From CAYJIX01 sp964370375 (lineage in GTDB: Bacteria; Desulfobacterota; Desulfovibrionia; Desulfovibrionales; Desulfovibrionaceae): 64,000 nt of DNA. The DNA lies in the NCBI GenBank assembly GCA_964370375.1, contig CAYJIX010000006.1:1-64000 (forward strand), read 5' to 3'. How positions within the stretch are numbered: position 1 is the first letter of the stretch; the number at the start of each line of letters is the position of its first letter. The notes under the pieces are model-generated. The model had not been told where the DNA came from and searched no databases. It was given only the letters and a program-made list of their open reading frames with translations. This document shows, in pieces, positions 44,557-53,142 of the stretch. Both the position numbers and the translations under genes were made by a program.

Positions 44557-44742
44557 GTGTCGCGCACATCCCTTGAAGTAAAGTCAAGACGTAAACCCAA
44601 ATTTTCGGCTAGGGCCTATAATAGATGCCCTATTTGCGGACGTCCTCGTGCTTATATGCGCAAATTCGGCCTGTGTCGTATTTGTTTTCGTAATATGGCA
44701 CACCGTGGAGAACTTCCCGGCGTTCGTAAATCCAGCTGGTAA
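44557..44742 (+). CDS. rpsN: Ribosomal protein S14, zinc-binding short form
   Basis: The 61-aa form uses the GTG at 44557, with AAGGAG about 5-6 nt upstream; the in-frame ATG 33 nt earlier lies inside rplE. Zinc ligands Cys24, Cys27, Cys40 and Cys43 occur in [20 protein letters not shown]. The C-terminus [11 protein letters not shown] is standard. This is the C+ (zinc) version rather than the longer zinc-free form. Confidence 0.97.
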   Translation: MSRTSLEVKSRRKPKFSARAYNRCPICGRPRAYMRKFGLCRICFRNMAHRGELPGVRKSSW

Positions 44743-44763
44743 CCTGTAGAAGGAGTCCATTCG

Positions 44764-45144
44764 ATGATGACTGATCCTATTGCAGATATGCTTACGCGTA
44801 TCCGCAACGCACATTTGGCCCTGCACAAGGAAGTGAGTGTGCCGCGCTCAAAGATTAAAGTTGCCATTGCAGCTATCTTACAGCAGGAAGGCTACGTCGA
44901 TGACGTATCCACTACTGATGAGGCCATTACTATTTCCTTGAAGTATTACCAAGGTAAACCCGCCATCATGGGTTTAAAGCGGATTAGTAAGCCTGGGCGT
45001 CGTCAGTATGTGGGCGCAGGCAGTATTCCGCGCGTGCAAAACGGCCTTGGCATTTGTATTTTGTCCACCTCACGTGGCGTCATTGACGGCGCTGCAGCTA
45101 CTGAGGCTAAGGTGGGCGGCGAACTTCTTTGCGAGATCTGGTAA
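44764..45144 (+). CDS. rpsH: Ribosomal protein S8
   Basis: 16S central-domain binder; in E. coli it is also the spc-operon repressor. The 126-aa protein has TDPIADMLTRIRNAH, KPGRRQYVG and the C-terminal STSRGVIDGAAATEAKVGGE. ATG 44764 is 8 nt from AGGAG; the next codon is also ATG and is an alternative. Confidence 0.97.
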   Translation: MMTDPIADMLTRIRNAHLALHKEVSVPRSKIKVAIAAILQQEGYVDDVSTTDEAITISLKYYQGKPAIMGLKRISKPGRRQYVGAGSIPRVQNGLGICILSTSRGVIDGAAATEAKVGGELLCEIW

Positions 45145-45157
45145 ACGGGGGTTTTTT

Positions 45158-45697
45158 ATGTCACGTATTGGAAAACAACCCGTTGCTGTTCCCTCAGGTG
45201 TAGAGGTGAAGGTTAGCGGAGATAAAATTATGATCAAGGGCCCTAAGGGCGAACTTGTTACACCTACAAGTTCCTTACTCAACTATGAAATGGTTGATGG
45301 CCAGATGGTTGTGACTCGCCGTGTAGAATCACGCGAAAGCCGCAGCCAGCATGGTTTACGCAGAACCCTTCTTGCCAACTGTGTAACAGGGGTTTCCAAA
45401 GGTTTTGAAAAAACATTGGAAGTCATTGGTGTGGGTTATCGCGTAGCTGTAAAAGGCAATGTAGTTGAGCTTGCTGTTGGTTATTCCCATCCTGTTATTG
45501 TGGAATTGCCAAAGGGCATCACTGCTAAGGTTGAGGGCCAAAAATTGACCCTTATGGGCATTGATAAAGAGCTGGTTGGCGAAACCGCAGCAAGGATTCG
45601 CCGTATTCGTAAGCCTGAACCTTATAAAGGTAAGGGCATTAAGTACGAAACTGAAACAATTCAGCGTAAGGCCGGCAAATCCGGCGGCAAAAAATAG
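45158..45697 (+). CDS. rplF: Ribosomal protein L6
   Basis: Two-domain protein at the L7/L12 stalk base, 179 aa. It starts MSRIGKQPVAVPSGVEV and contains VSKGFEKTLEVIGVGYRV, GYSHPV and the C-terminal RIRKPEPYKGKGIKY. GGGGG precedes the ATG at 45158. Upstream in-frame codons lie inside rpsH and are not used. Confidence 0.97.
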   Translation: MSRIGKQPVAVPSGVEVKVSGDKIMIKGPKGELVTPTSSLLNYEMVDGQMVVTRRVESRESRSQHGLRRTLLANCVTGVSKGFEKTLEVIGVGYRVAVKGNVVELAVGYSHPVIVELPKGITAKVEGQKLTLMGIDKELVGETAARIRRIRKPEPYKGKGIKYETETIQRKAGKSGGKK

Positions 45698-45709
45698 TCG
45701 GAGTGCGCC

Positions 45710-46072
45710 ATGAGCAGTATAACCAAAAATGAAGCCAGAAAGCGCAGAAAAATTCGTATCCGTAAAAAAATTTCCGGTACTGCCGAAAGACCACGTTTAG
45801 TAGTTTTTCGTTCCAACCTGCACATTTATGCACAGGTTATTGACGATAACTCAGGGGCAACACTTGTTGCAGCCTCTACCCTTGCGCTTTCCAAGGGTGC
45901 TGAAAAGGTCCATTGCAATATGACAGGTGCGGCAAAAGTTGGCCAAGAATTGGCTCGCCTTGCCAAAGAAAAGAATATTGAATCGGTGGTTTTTGACCGT
46001 AACGGTTATCTTTATCACGGCAAGATCAAAGCCGTGGCAGACGGCGCCCGTGAGGGCGGTCTCGTCTTCTAA
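45710..46072 (+). CDS. rplR: Ribosomal protein L18
   Basis: 5S rRNA-binding protein of 120 aa. A basic N-terminus ([20 protein letters not shown]) precedes [18 protein letters not shown], and the C-terminus shows [20 protein letters not shown] and [12 protein letters not shown] lies 8-9 nt before the ATG. Confidence 0.97.
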   Translation: MSSITKNEARKRRKIRIRKKISGTAERPRLVVFRSNLHIYAQVIDDNSGATLVAASTLALSKGAEKVHCNMTGAAKVGQELARLAKEKNIESVVFDRNGYLYHGKIKAVADGAREGGLVF

Positions 46073-46093
46073 CCCGGAAGGACAGGCAGAATC

Positions 46094-46585
46094 ATGGAAC
46101 AGAATGAACTTGGATTCATTGAGAAAATTGTCTCCCTAAACCGGGTTGCCAAAGTGGTGAAAGGCGGACGTCGTTTCAGCTTCAGTGCTTTGGTAGTTGT
46201 TGGTGACGGGAAAGGAAGCGTAGGTTTTGGACTTGGCAAAGCCCAAGAAGTACCCGAAGCTTTACGCAAGGCTACTGAACATGCTCGCAAAACCATGGTG
46301 AAGGTACCTCTTGTTGAAGGAACCCTTCCCTATGAAATACTAGGCCGTTTTGGCGCAGGTCGCGTTATGTTGAAACCTGCTTCTCGCGGTACCGGTATTA
46401 TTGCAGGCGGTGCTGTGCGTGCCGTTATGGAAGCAGCCGGTGTGAATGACGTGTTGACCAAAGCTATTGGTACCAATAACCCTCACAATGTGCTTAGGGC
46501 AACAATGGCTGGTTTGACAGAACTTCGCAGTGCTGAAGATGTTAGCGAAGTTCGCGGCAAAAAAGTCGAAGCTCCTAGGAAGTGA
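46094..46585 (+). CDS. rpsE: Ribosomal protein S5
   Basis: Accuracy protein near the mRNA entry, 163 aa. The dsRNA-binding-like N-terminal domain has [20 protein letters not shown] and [16 protein letters not shown]. The C-terminal domain has [19 protein letters not shown] and [19 protein letters not shown]. Length is typical. Confidence 0.97.
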   Translation: MEQNELGFIEKIVSLNRVAKVVKGGRRFSFSALVVVGDGKGSVGFGLGKAQEVPEALRKATEHARKTMVKVPLVEGTLPYEILGRFGAGRVMLKPASRGTGIIAGGAVRAVMEAAGVNDVLTKAIGTNNPHNVLRATMAGLTELRSAEDVSEVRGKKVEAPRK

Positions 46586-46589
46586 TAGC

Positions 46590-46772
46590 ATGGCTGAAAT
46601 CACCATAAAAGTAATTAAAAGCCGTATCGGCTGCAACCCTATCCAGCGCAAGACCCTTGACGCTTTGGGGTTGACCCGTCGTGAAATGGTCAAAACCTTT
46701 CCCGATAACCCTGCCGTTCGCGGCATGATTGCCAGAGTTTCACATCTGGTTGTTGAGGTTGCCAAATCATGA
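46590..46772 (+). CDS. rpmD: Ribosomal protein L30
   Basis: Small large-subunit protein of 60 aa starting at ATG 46590, 4 nt after rpsE. IKVIKSRIGCNPIQRKTLDALGL and the C-terminal VSHLVVEV fit the family. In-frame codons upstream are within rpsE. Its TGA stop overlaps the rplO start (ATGA). Confidence 0.96.
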   Translation: MAEITIKVIKSRIGCNPIQRKTLDALGLTRREMVKTFPDNPAVRGMIARVSHLVVEVAKS

Positions 46773-47230
46773 ATTTGAATGAACTGTATCCGTTTGCTGA
46801 AGATCGCAAAAGCCGCAGACGTGTAGGACGTGGTTCCGGTTCCGGCCTTGGCTGTACATCGGGCAAAGGTAATAAAGGTCAAAACTCTCGCGCAGGTGGC
46901 GGTGTACGCCCCGGCTTTGAGGGTGGTCAAATGCCCTTGCAGCGTCGTTTGCCCAAACGCGGTTTTAAAAACGCTCCTTTTAAAGTGCGTTATGAAGTGC
47001 TCAATCTTGATCGCCTTATAACCGCATTTGAAGGCAAGACCGAAATCCTTTTAGAAGATATATATGATCGTGGTCTTGTGCCCTTTGGCCGTTTGGTTAA
47101 AGTTTTGGCACAAGGGGATATCTCTGCTCCTTTGAAAGTTGAAGCACACAAGTTTAGCCGTTCTGCTGTTGAAAAACTGCAAAAGGCTGGCGGTGAAGCT
47201 CGGGAACTTTTGGCAGAGCCCACGGAATAA
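46769..47230 (+). CDS. rplO: Ribosomal protein L15
   Basis: Late-assembly protein of 153 aa. LNELYPFAEDRKSRRRVGRG and GSGLGCTSGKGNKGQNSRAG form the Gly/Arg-rich extension that enters the rRNA core, followed by FEGGQMPLQRRLPKRGFKN and the C-terminal KAGGEARELL. Coupled to rpmD; a strong hairpin follows before secY. Confidence 0.97.
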   Translation: MNLNELYPFAEDRKSRRRVGRGSGSGLGCTSGKGNKGQNSRAGGGVRPGFEGGQMPLQRRLPKRGFKNAPFKVRYEVLNLDRLITAFEGKTEILLEDIYDRGLVPFGRLVKVLAQGDISAPLKVEAHKFSRSAVEKLQKAGGEARELLAEPTE

Positions 47231-47268
47231 AAGATTACGCTTTTTGAATAGAAAGCACATGCAAATAT

Positions 47269-47318
47269 ATGCGCCCCGGATTCTCCATTGAGCTATCAGG
47301 CTGGGGGACGGGGCGCAT
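47269..47318 (+). terminator. Intercistronic hairpin between rplO and secY
   Basis: ATGCGCCCCG (47269-47278) pairs over 10 bp with CGGGGCGCAT (47309-47318). TTTGTTT follows nearly at once. It may partially terminate or process the ribosomal protein message before secY, giving lower secY output. Confidence 0.6.
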
Positions 47319-47442
47319 TTGTTTATATAGTGCTTTTAAGCGTATGTAACATGAAAATATAGGCTTATGGTGACGACGTTTTTTCGTCATACAAATGCCC
47401 CATGTGGGTGTGATAGCACACGACAGAGTAGGTAGGTGAACC

Positions 47443-48756
47443 GTGGCATTAGGCGGAGCTGAGAATTTAGCGCGCTCACCGGAATTGCGCACAAAATTGT
47501 TTTGGACCATCGGGCTTTTATGCGCGTACCGCATTGGTGTACATATTCCTGTGCCAGGTGTGGACGCCGGCGCGTTGGCCCATTTTTTTGAGGGTGCAGC
47601 CGGTGCATTATTTGGCCTTTTGGATATGTTTTCCGGTGGCGGTCTGAGCAATGTTTCAGTCTTTGCCCTTGGGATCATGCCCTATATTTCTGCGTCTATT
47701 ATTATGCAACTTTTGCAGGTTGTAAGCCCTGACCTTAAACGTATGGCAAAGGAAGAGGGATCTGCAGGCAAAAGAAAGCTAACCCAATATACTCGTTACG
47801 GCACTGTGCTTATTACAGTTATCCAAGGTTTTGGTATTGCTGTTGGCCTTGAAAGCATGGTTAGCCCCATGGGATCTCCGGTTGTTATGGAGCCAGGCTG
47901 GACGTTTAGGCTCATGACGATTTTGACATTAACGGCAGGTACTGTACTTATTATGTGGCTTGGTGAGCAGATTACCGAGCGCGGCATTGGTAACGGTATT
48001 TCGTTGATCATCTTTTCGGGCATTGTTGTGGGTATCCCCGGTGCTTTAGTTAAGACAAGTCAGCTTATTTCTGCTGGTGATATGAGCATTTTTGTAGCTG
48101 TAATCCTTGCTGCACTTATGTTAGCGGTTATCGTTGGCGTTGTTTTTATGGAACGAGCCCAGCGGCGGATTCCCATTCAATACGCCAAGCGTCAGGTTGG
48201 TCGTAAAATGTACGGTGGTCAGAGCACCCATTTGCCTTTGCGCGTCAATACAGCCGGTGTTATTCCCCCCATTTTTGCATCCAGCTTACTGCTTTTTCCG
48301 GCGACCATTGCTAACTTTGCCACGTCTGAATGGCTTAGCAACTTAGCTTCTTGGTTTTCACCGGCATCGATTGTTTATAATATTATTTTTATAGTGCTTA
48401 TTTTCTTCTTCTGCTTTTTCTATACGGCAATCATTTTTGATACCAATGATGTGTCTGAAAATTTGAAGAAGAGCGGAGGCTTTATCCCCGGTATTCGTCC
48501 CGGTGAAAAGACTCAAGAATACCTTGACGGTGTTCTGTCAAGGCTTACATTATGGGGCGGCGTGTATATATCCATTATTTCTGTACTGCCCATGATGCTT
48601 ATTGCACAATTTAATGTTCCTTTCTATTTTGGCGGAACCAGCGTTCTGATCATGGTGGGTGTGGCTATGGACTTTATGTCACAGATTGAATCGCACCTTA
48701 TTTCACGTCAGTACGAAGGGCTTATGGGCAAAACAAGGATTAAGGGCCGTTCCTAA
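47443..48756 (+). CDS. secY: Protein translocase subunit SecY
   Basis: Channel of the Sec translocon, 437 aa with ten predicted helices. It starts at GTG 47443 (ALGGAENLARSPELR). The IGVHIPVPGVDAGAL loop, the plug region with DMFSGGGLSNVSVFALGIMP, WLGEQITERGIGNGISLI and the cytoplasmic C5 loop SGGFIPGIRPGEKTQEYL are all conserved. It lies about 210 nt after rplO behind a hairpin, so it may also have its own promoter; none is obvious. Confidence 0.97.
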   Translation: MALGGAENLARSPELRTKLFWTIGLLCAYRIGVHIPVPGVDAGALAHFFEGAAGALFGLLDMFSGGGLSNVSVFALGIMPYISASIIMQLLQVVSPDLKRMAKEEGSAGKRKLTQYTRYGTVLITVIQGFGIAVGLESMVSPMGSPVVMEPGWTFRLMTILTLTAGTVLIMWLGEQITERGIGNGISLIIFSGIVVGIPGALVKTSQLISAGDMSIFVAVILAALMLAVIVGVVFMERAQRRIPIQYAKRQVGRKMYGGQSTHLPLRVNTAGVIPPIFASSLLLFPATIANFATSEWLSNLASWFSPASIVYNIIFIVLIFFFCFFYTAIIFDTNDVSENLKKSGGFIPGIRPGEKTQEYLDGVLSRLTLWGGVYISIISVLPMMLIAQFNVPFYFGGTSVLIMVGVAMDFMSQIESHLISRQYEGLMGKTRIKGRS

Positions 48757-48793
48757 TATTTAGGCAGACGGTGTTGCCCTATTGGAGTTATTT

Positions 48794-49558
48794 GTGAAGA
48801 AGTTTCGAGGCGTTTTTTTAAAAAATGAGCGTGAAATTGGACTTCTTCGTGAAGCCAACCGTATGGTAGCTTGTATACTGGATGAGCTTGGAAAGGCTGT
48901 AAAACCAGGAATTCCAACGCTGCACTTTGAAGAAATTGTTCAAAAAATGTGCCGCGAGTTTAAAGTAAGACCTGCTTTTCTTGGTCAATACGGTTACCCT
49001 TTTGCCTTATGCTGTTCGGTAAATGAAGCCATTGTGCATGGCTTTCCTTCTGAGACGCGACTACAAGAAGGCGACATAGTAAGCTTTGATGTAGGCGTTA
49101 TTTACGAAGGTTTTTATGGTGATGCCGCTCGAACCTTTGCGGTTGGCAACATCAGTGAAGAAGCCACACGCCTCATGCGCATAACCGAAGAAAGCTTGGC
49201 ATTAGCAGTCGCTGAAGCTAGGCCAGGAAAATTGGTTGATGATATTTCACGAGCTGTTCAGCAGCACGTTGAAGGTGCCAATATGCATGTGATCAAACGC
49301 TTTGTTGGTCACGGAGTTGGCACAAAATTGCACGAAAAACCCGAAGTGCCCAACTTTGTTCCGGCTAACAGTTCCGGACTTCCTTTAAAAGTTGGCATGG
49401 TATTGGCTATTGAGCCAATGGTAGCACTAGGCACATCTGAGGTAGAGATTCTGTCTGATGAATGGACTGCAATAACAAAAGATCATAGCCTTGCAGCCCA
49501 TTTTGAGCACAGCGTTGCAATCACTCCTTCAGGGCCGCTTATTCTTGATAGAATGTAG
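48794..49558 (+). CDS. map: Methionine aminopeptidase, type I
   Basis: Removes initiator methionine from nascent chains. The 254-aa protein shows the five metal ligands: Asp in VSFDVGVIYEGFYGDAART (two), His in RFVGHGVGTKLHE, Glu in VLAIEPMV, and Glu near the end (HFEHSVAIT). GTG 48794 is 6 nt from GGAG and preferred over a TTG four codons earlier. The secY-map order is conventional. adk and infA, often found here, are absent. Confidence 0.95.
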   Translation: MKKFRGVFLKNEREIGLLREANRMVACILDELGKAVKPGIPTLHFEEIVQKMCREFKVRPAFLGQYGYPFALCCSVNEAIVHGFPSETRLQEGDIVSFDVGVIYEGFYGDAARTFAVGNISEEATRLMRITEESLALAVAEARPGKLVDDISRAVQQHVEGANMHVIKRFVGHGVGTKLHEKPEVPNFVPANSSGLPLKVGMVLAIEPMVALGTSEVEILSDEWTAITKDHSLAAHFEHSVAITPSGPLILDRM

Positions 49559-49597
49559 TGCAGTGGCAGATAAAATTGTTCCGCATTGGAATATGTA

Positions 49598-49626
49598 TTG
49601 ACATCGCCAAAAAAAAGCGATAGTCT
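49598..49626 (+). promoter_or_regulatory. Candidate promoter for rpmJ-rpsM-rpsK-rpsD-rpoA-rplQ
   Basis: TTGACA (49598-49603) and TAGTCT (49621-49626) are exactly 17 bp apart, with an A-rich spacer. The transcript would begin just before the hairpin at 49635-49656 and about 50 nt before rpmJ. Confidence 0.55.
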
Positions 49627-49634
49627 TTTTGATT

Positions 49635-49656
49635 CCGTTACCCTTTTTGGTAACGG
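49635..49656 (+). promoter_or_regulatory. Leader hairpin before rpmJ
   Basis: CCGTTACC and GGTAACGG form a perfect 8-bp stem with a six-base CTTTTT loop, 25 nt before the rpmJ start. It could stabilise the mRNA or bind a ribosomal protein; no T-tract follows. Confidence 0.45.
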
Positions 49657-49681
49657 ACAACTATTTGTGGAGAGACTTGAC

Positions 49682-49795
49682 ATGAAAGTCAGACCATCTG
49701 TGAAGAAGTTTTGCCCCAAGTGCAAAGTTATTCGGCGTAGAGGCGTCCTTAGGGTCATTTGTGAAAACCCCCGGCATAAACAACGCCAGGGCTAA
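49682..49795 (+). CDS. rpmJ: Ribosomal protein L36, zinc form
   Basis: The 37-aa protein carries the zinc ligands Cys11, Cys14, Cys27 and His32 ([25 protein letters not shown]). The ATG at 49682 follows GGAGAGACTTGAC. In-frame codons upstream have no ribosome-binding site and cover the leader hairpin. Confidence 0.96.
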   Translation: MKVRPSVKKFCPKCKVIRRRGVLRVICENPRHKQRQG

Positions 49796-49813
49796 TCTGT
49801 CAGGAGAAAGACT

Positions 49814-50182
49814 GTGGCCAGAATAGCTGGTGTTGACCTGCCCAGAGGCAAGCGTGCTGATATCGCGCTAACCTATATCTATGGCATTGGCCGTGCTACG
49901 GCCTTAAAAATTCTTGATACCACTGGTATTGATTGGACCCGTGGCATTGATGACCTTTCTTCCGAAGAGCTGAACGAAGTCCGTAAGGAAATCGAACAAA
50001 GCTTTAAGGTAGAAGGTGATTTACGCCGCGAAGTTTCTGCCAATATCAAACGCCTTATGGACATTGCCTGTTATCGCGGGCTCCGCCACCGTCGTGGCTT
50101 ACCTGTCCATGGACAGCGTACGCACACCAACGCACGTACCCGTAAGGGCCCGCGTCGTGGTGCTGTGGGCAAGAAAAAATAA
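49814..50182 (+). CDS. rpsM: Ribosomal protein S13
   Basis: Head protein of 122 aa contacting P-site tRNA and L5. It begins at GTG 49814 ([20 protein letters not shown]), has an HhH-like segment [13 protein letters not shown] and the basic tail [20 protein letters not shown] ending in [17 protein letters not shown] lies 8-9 nt upstream. Confidence 0.97.
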   Translation: MARIAGVDLPRGKRADIALTYIYGIGRATALKILDTTGIDWTRGIDDLSSEELNEVRKEIEQSFKVEGDLRREVSANIKRLMDIACYRGLRHRRGLPVHGQRTHTNARTRKGPRRGAVGKKK

Positions 50183-50199
50183 CTGAATTTACCCTTCCG

Positions 50200-50234
50200 G
50201 TATGGCAGTGTTAAAGTATACACTGGTGCCATAC
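50200..50234 (+). promoter_or_regulatory. Intercistronic hairpin between rpsM and rpsK
   Basis: GTATGGC (50200-50206) pairs with GCCATAC (50228-50234), and an inner CAGTGT/ACACTG match lengthens the stem. It lies 28 nt before the rpsK ATG with no T-tract. It may be a regulatory or processing site. Confidence 0.45.
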
Positions 50235-50262
50235 AAAACGTTCATCAAACGGAAGCAAAGAC

Positions 50263-50652
50263 ATGGCTAGACCAAGAAGATCTGCTAAAAGAAGAGAAAA
50301 AAAGAATGTCCCTGTAGGCCTTGTGCATATCCAGGCCTCTTTTAACAACACCATTGTGACCTTCACTGATACCCGTGGACACGCCATTAGTTGGGCTAGT
50401 GCCGGGCAAAGTGGTTTTAAAGGGTCACGCAAATCAACCCCTTTCGCCGCGCAAGTAGCTGCTGAAACAGCCGCTCGCAAAGCCATGGACAATGGCATGC
50501 GTACAGTGGGTATTTACGTAAAAGGTCCGGGTTCTGGGCGTGAAGCTGCTATGCGCGCTGTGAATTCAGCTGGCTTTAAGGTGGCTTTTATTCGTGACGT
50601 GACACCCATCCCTCATAATGGATGTCGCCCCCCCAAACGCCGCCGCGTCTAA
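50263..50652 (+). CDS. rpsK: Ribosomal protein S11
   Basis: Platform protein of 129 aa near the mRNA exit. [40 protein letters not shown] and the C-terminal [19 protein letters not shown] are family hallmarks. An 80-nt gap containing a hairpin separates it from rpsM. Confidence 0.98.
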   Translation: MARPRRSAKRREKKNVPVGLVHIQASFNNTIVTFTDTRGHAISWASAGQSGFKGSRKSTPFAAQVAAETAARKAMDNGMRTVGIYVKGPGSGREAAMRAVNSAGFKVAFIRDVTPIPHNGCRPPKRRRV

Positions 50653-50893
50653 TTTTTCTAAAACAAGCATGCACTAACAGGCTACTGTAGCATACAAGTT
50701 CTCTTAACCCTTTTTTTAAAAAGGCTAAAATAGAACATTGACGCTCAGCTTACATTGTACGTGTGCAATTTTAGGAATAATGCAATGGATCATATAGCCC
50801 TTTATGTGGGCATATGCATGTATAACCTTTAGGTGTAAACTCCAGAGGCAATCAGCTTGATCTGATTTCGCTCTGCTTGAGGAGGAAACCGTC
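50653..50893. other. Gap between rpsK and rpsD
   Basis: This 241-nt AT-rich gap is unusually long inside the alpha operon. It includes a small hairpin GCCC-tttatgt-GGGC near 50796-50812 and a TTGACG near 50739 without a clear -10. It might be a site for S4 autoregulation, as known in other bacteria, but I see no match to the E. coli S4 pseudoknot. Confidence 0.4.
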
Positions 50894-51520
50894 TTGGCCA
50901 AATATAATGATGCCAAATGCCGTTTGTGCCGCCGTGAAGGCACCAAACTTTTTTTGAAAGGCGATCGCTGCTTTACTGACAAATGTTCTTATGACCGTCG
51001 TCCTCACCCTCCGGGGCAGCATGGACGTATGCGTAAAAAATTAAGCGACTACGCCGTTCAGTTGCGAGAAAAACAAAAAGTCCGCCGTATCTATGGCATC
51101 CTTGAAGACCAGTTCCACAGCTATTTTGAGCGTGCGGACATGGCCAAGGGTGTGACCGGTGTCAATTTGCTCATGTTCCTTGAGCGTAGACTTGATAATG
51201 TTATCTATCGCTTAGGCTTTGCCAATTCTCGCAATCAGGCCCGTCAACTTGTTCGTCACGGTATTTTTACCTTAAACGGGCGTAAAGTAAATATTCCCTC
51301 TATGCAGGTTCGCGTTGGCGACAGCATTGAGGTTCCTGAGAAAAAACGGAAAATCCCTGTACTTGCCGAAGCTCAAGAAGCTGTGGCTCGACGTGGTTGT
51401 CCTACTTGGCTAGAAGTGGATGCTCCCAATTTTAAAGGTCTGGTTAAAGCGTTGCCGCAGCGTGACGATATCCAGTTCCCCATAAATGAGCATCTGATTG
51501 TCGAGCTTTACTCCAAATAA
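50894..51520 (+). CDS. rpsD: Ribosomal protein S4, zinc form
   Basis: Primary 16S assembly protein of 208 aa, starting at TTG 50894 with GGAGGAAA upstream. The N-terminus has zinc ligands Cys9, Cys12, Cys26 and Cys31 ([29 protein letters not shown]). An S4 RNA-binding domain follows ([20 protein letters not shown]). The TTG start may limit its level relative to neighbours. Confidence 0.97.
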   Translation: MAKYNDAKCRLCRREGTKLFLKGDRCFTDKCSYDRRPHPPGQHGRMRKKLSDYAVQLREKQKVRRIYGILEDQFHSYFERADMAKGVTGVNLLMFLERRLDNVIYRLGFANSRNQARQLVRHGIFTLNGRKVNIPSMQVRVGDSIEVPEKKRKIPVLAEAQEAVARRGCPTWLEVDAPNFKGLVKALPQRDDIQFPINEHLIVELYSK

Positions 51521-51531
51521 GCGGGGGCTAC

Positions 51532-52575
51532 ATGCTCTTTAAACAAGGCAACAGACTGATCAATTCACGCAATTGGGTCAAACTTGTACGCCCCGAACAT
51601 GGGGTATGCGATTCTGATGCAAACGATACTTCTTTTGGGCGTTTTATTTATGAACCCCTTGAGCGCGGCTATGGTATTACCATCGGCAATGCTCTGCGTC
51701 GTGTCCTTTTGTCGTCGCTACAAGGTGCGGCCTTTGTATCAGTAAAAATCATCGGTGTGCAGCATGAGTTCACCACTATTTCAGGTGTTCTTGAAGATGT
51801 AACCGATGTTGTGCTCAATCTTAAGCAGGTGCGTCTGGCCATGGATACCGACGAACCTCAGTTTCTTACCCTTAATGTTTCCGGTAAGGGCATGGTTACT
51901 GCCGCCAATATCCAAGGCAACCAGCATGTGGAAATCCTTAATCCGGAACAACATATTGCAACGCTTACCGAAGATGTGAACCTTTCCATGGAGTTTGAAG
52001 TGCGCATGGGCAAAGGCTATGTGCCTGCTGATATGCACGAAGGACTTTCGGACGAAATCGGCCTGATCAAGTTAGACGCGAGCTTTTCACCTGTTCGCAA
52101 GGTGGCTTATGTGATTGAGCAGGCTCGTGTTGGTCAAATGACCAACTATGACAAATTGATCCTTGAAGTGTGGACTGACGGCTCAGTATCTGCTGAAGAT
52201 GCCATCGCCTACAGTGCAAAAATCATCAAGGAGCAAATTTCTGTCTTCATCAATTTTGATGAGCGCATTTCAGGTGAGCATAGTTCTGGCGGTTCTAATG
52301 TTTCTGACATAGACGCCAAGCTATTTATGGGTATTGATGAATTGGAATTGTCTGTACGCGCAACCAACTGTTTACGTAGTGCTAACATTGCTACGGTTGG
52401 TGAGCTTGTACAGCGGCCCGAATCAGAAATGCTCAAGACGAAAAACTTTGGTAAAAAGTCCCTTGACGAAATCAAGGCTGTGCTAGCTAGCTTAGGCCTC
52501 GATTTTGGCACTAAAGTGGACGATTTTGACAAGAAATATCAAGAATGGAAAAGGAAGCAGAACCATGAGGCATAG
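51532..52575 (+). CDS. rpoA: RNA polymerase alpha subunit
   Basis: Assembles beta and beta-prime and binds UP elements. The 347-aa protein has an N-terminal dimerisation domain ([37 protein letters not shown]) and a C-terminal DNA-binding domain from about 270 ([16 protein letters not shown], then [18 protein letters not shown]). It lies 11 nt after rpsD and overlaps the rplQ start by 11 nt. Confidence 0.98.
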   Translation: MLFKQGNRLINSRNWVKLVRPEHGVCDSDANDTSFGRFIYEPLERGYGITIGNALRRVLLSSLQGAAFVSVKIIGVQHEFTTISGVLEDVTDVVLNLKQVRLAMDTDEPQFLTLNVSGKGMVTAANIQGNQHVEILNPEQHIATLTEDVNLSMEFEVRMGKGYVPADMHEGLSDEIGLIKLDASFSPVRKVAYVIEQARVGQMTNYDKLILEVWTDGSVSAEDAIAYSAKIIKEQISVFINFDERISGEHSSGGSNVSDIDAKLFMGIDELELSVRATNCLRSANIATVGELVQRPESEMLKTKNFGKKSLDEIKAVLASLGLDFGTKVDDFDKKYQEWKRKQNHEA

Positions 52576-52948
52576 TAATTCCGGCAAAAAGCTTGGTAGA
52601 ACGCCTTCCCATCGTAAGGCTCTGTTCAGCAATATGGCTACTGCCCTGATCACCTATGGCAAAATTCGCACAACTGAAGCGAAAGCCAAGGCCCTGCGCC
52701 GTACTGTAGAACCTTTGATCACCTTAGCTTTGCGCAACGATTTGCACGCACGTCGTCTTGCCTATAAAAAGCTTGGCGATCACCAGATTGTAAAACGTTT
52801 GTTTGATGAAGTGGCCCCTGTTTTTGCAGGCGTTCCCGGTGGTTATACCCGTATCACCAAACTTGCACTGCCGCGTAAAGGTGATTGCGCTCCCATGGTG
52901 ATCATGGAGTGGACGCGTCAGCCAGGACAAGGCGCTGAAAGCGAATAA
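52565..52948 (+). CDS. rplQ: Ribosomal protein L17
   Basis: Tunnel-exit region protein of 127 aa; last gene of the alpha operon. [20 protein letters not shown] and [18 protein letters not shown] are characteristic, with the C-terminal [16 protein letters not shown] 52565 lies inside the rpoA end, implying coupled translation. A strong terminator follows. Confidence 0.97.
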   Translation: MRHSNSGKKLGRTPSHRKALFSNMATALITYGKIRTTEAKAKALRRTVEPLITLALRNDLHARRLAYKKLGDHQIVKRLFDEVAPVFAGVPGGYTRITKLALPRKGDCAPMVIMEWTRQPGQGAESE

Positions 52949-52967
52949 CGTTATATCCAATGATGAT

Positions 52968-52994
52968 AAAAAGCCCCTCTTGAGGGGCTTTTTT
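52968..52994 (+). terminator. Rho-independent terminator of the alpha operon
   Basis: AAAAAGCCCCT and AGGGGCTTTTTT form an 11-bp stem with a CTTG loop, 20 nt after the rplQ stop. T6 follows the GC part. Confidence 0.92.
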
Positions 52995-53142
52995 AGTTTT
53001 GTACAGGCATCACAAAAACTTGTAAAAGAGTTCTTGTCAAAGGGTTTTGCTTGGGCGTATGTAAAGAAAAGCGTATCGTTGCACCGGCTGGATTAAAGCA
53101 CAAAGCCTTTGCTTATTTCTGCGTTAAAATAGGGGGTAAAGC

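Noticed and set aside
45008..45157. 50-residue N-terminal extension of L6
   Set aside because: These codons overlap rpsH in another frame; L6 of normal length starts at 45158 with a ribosome-binding site.
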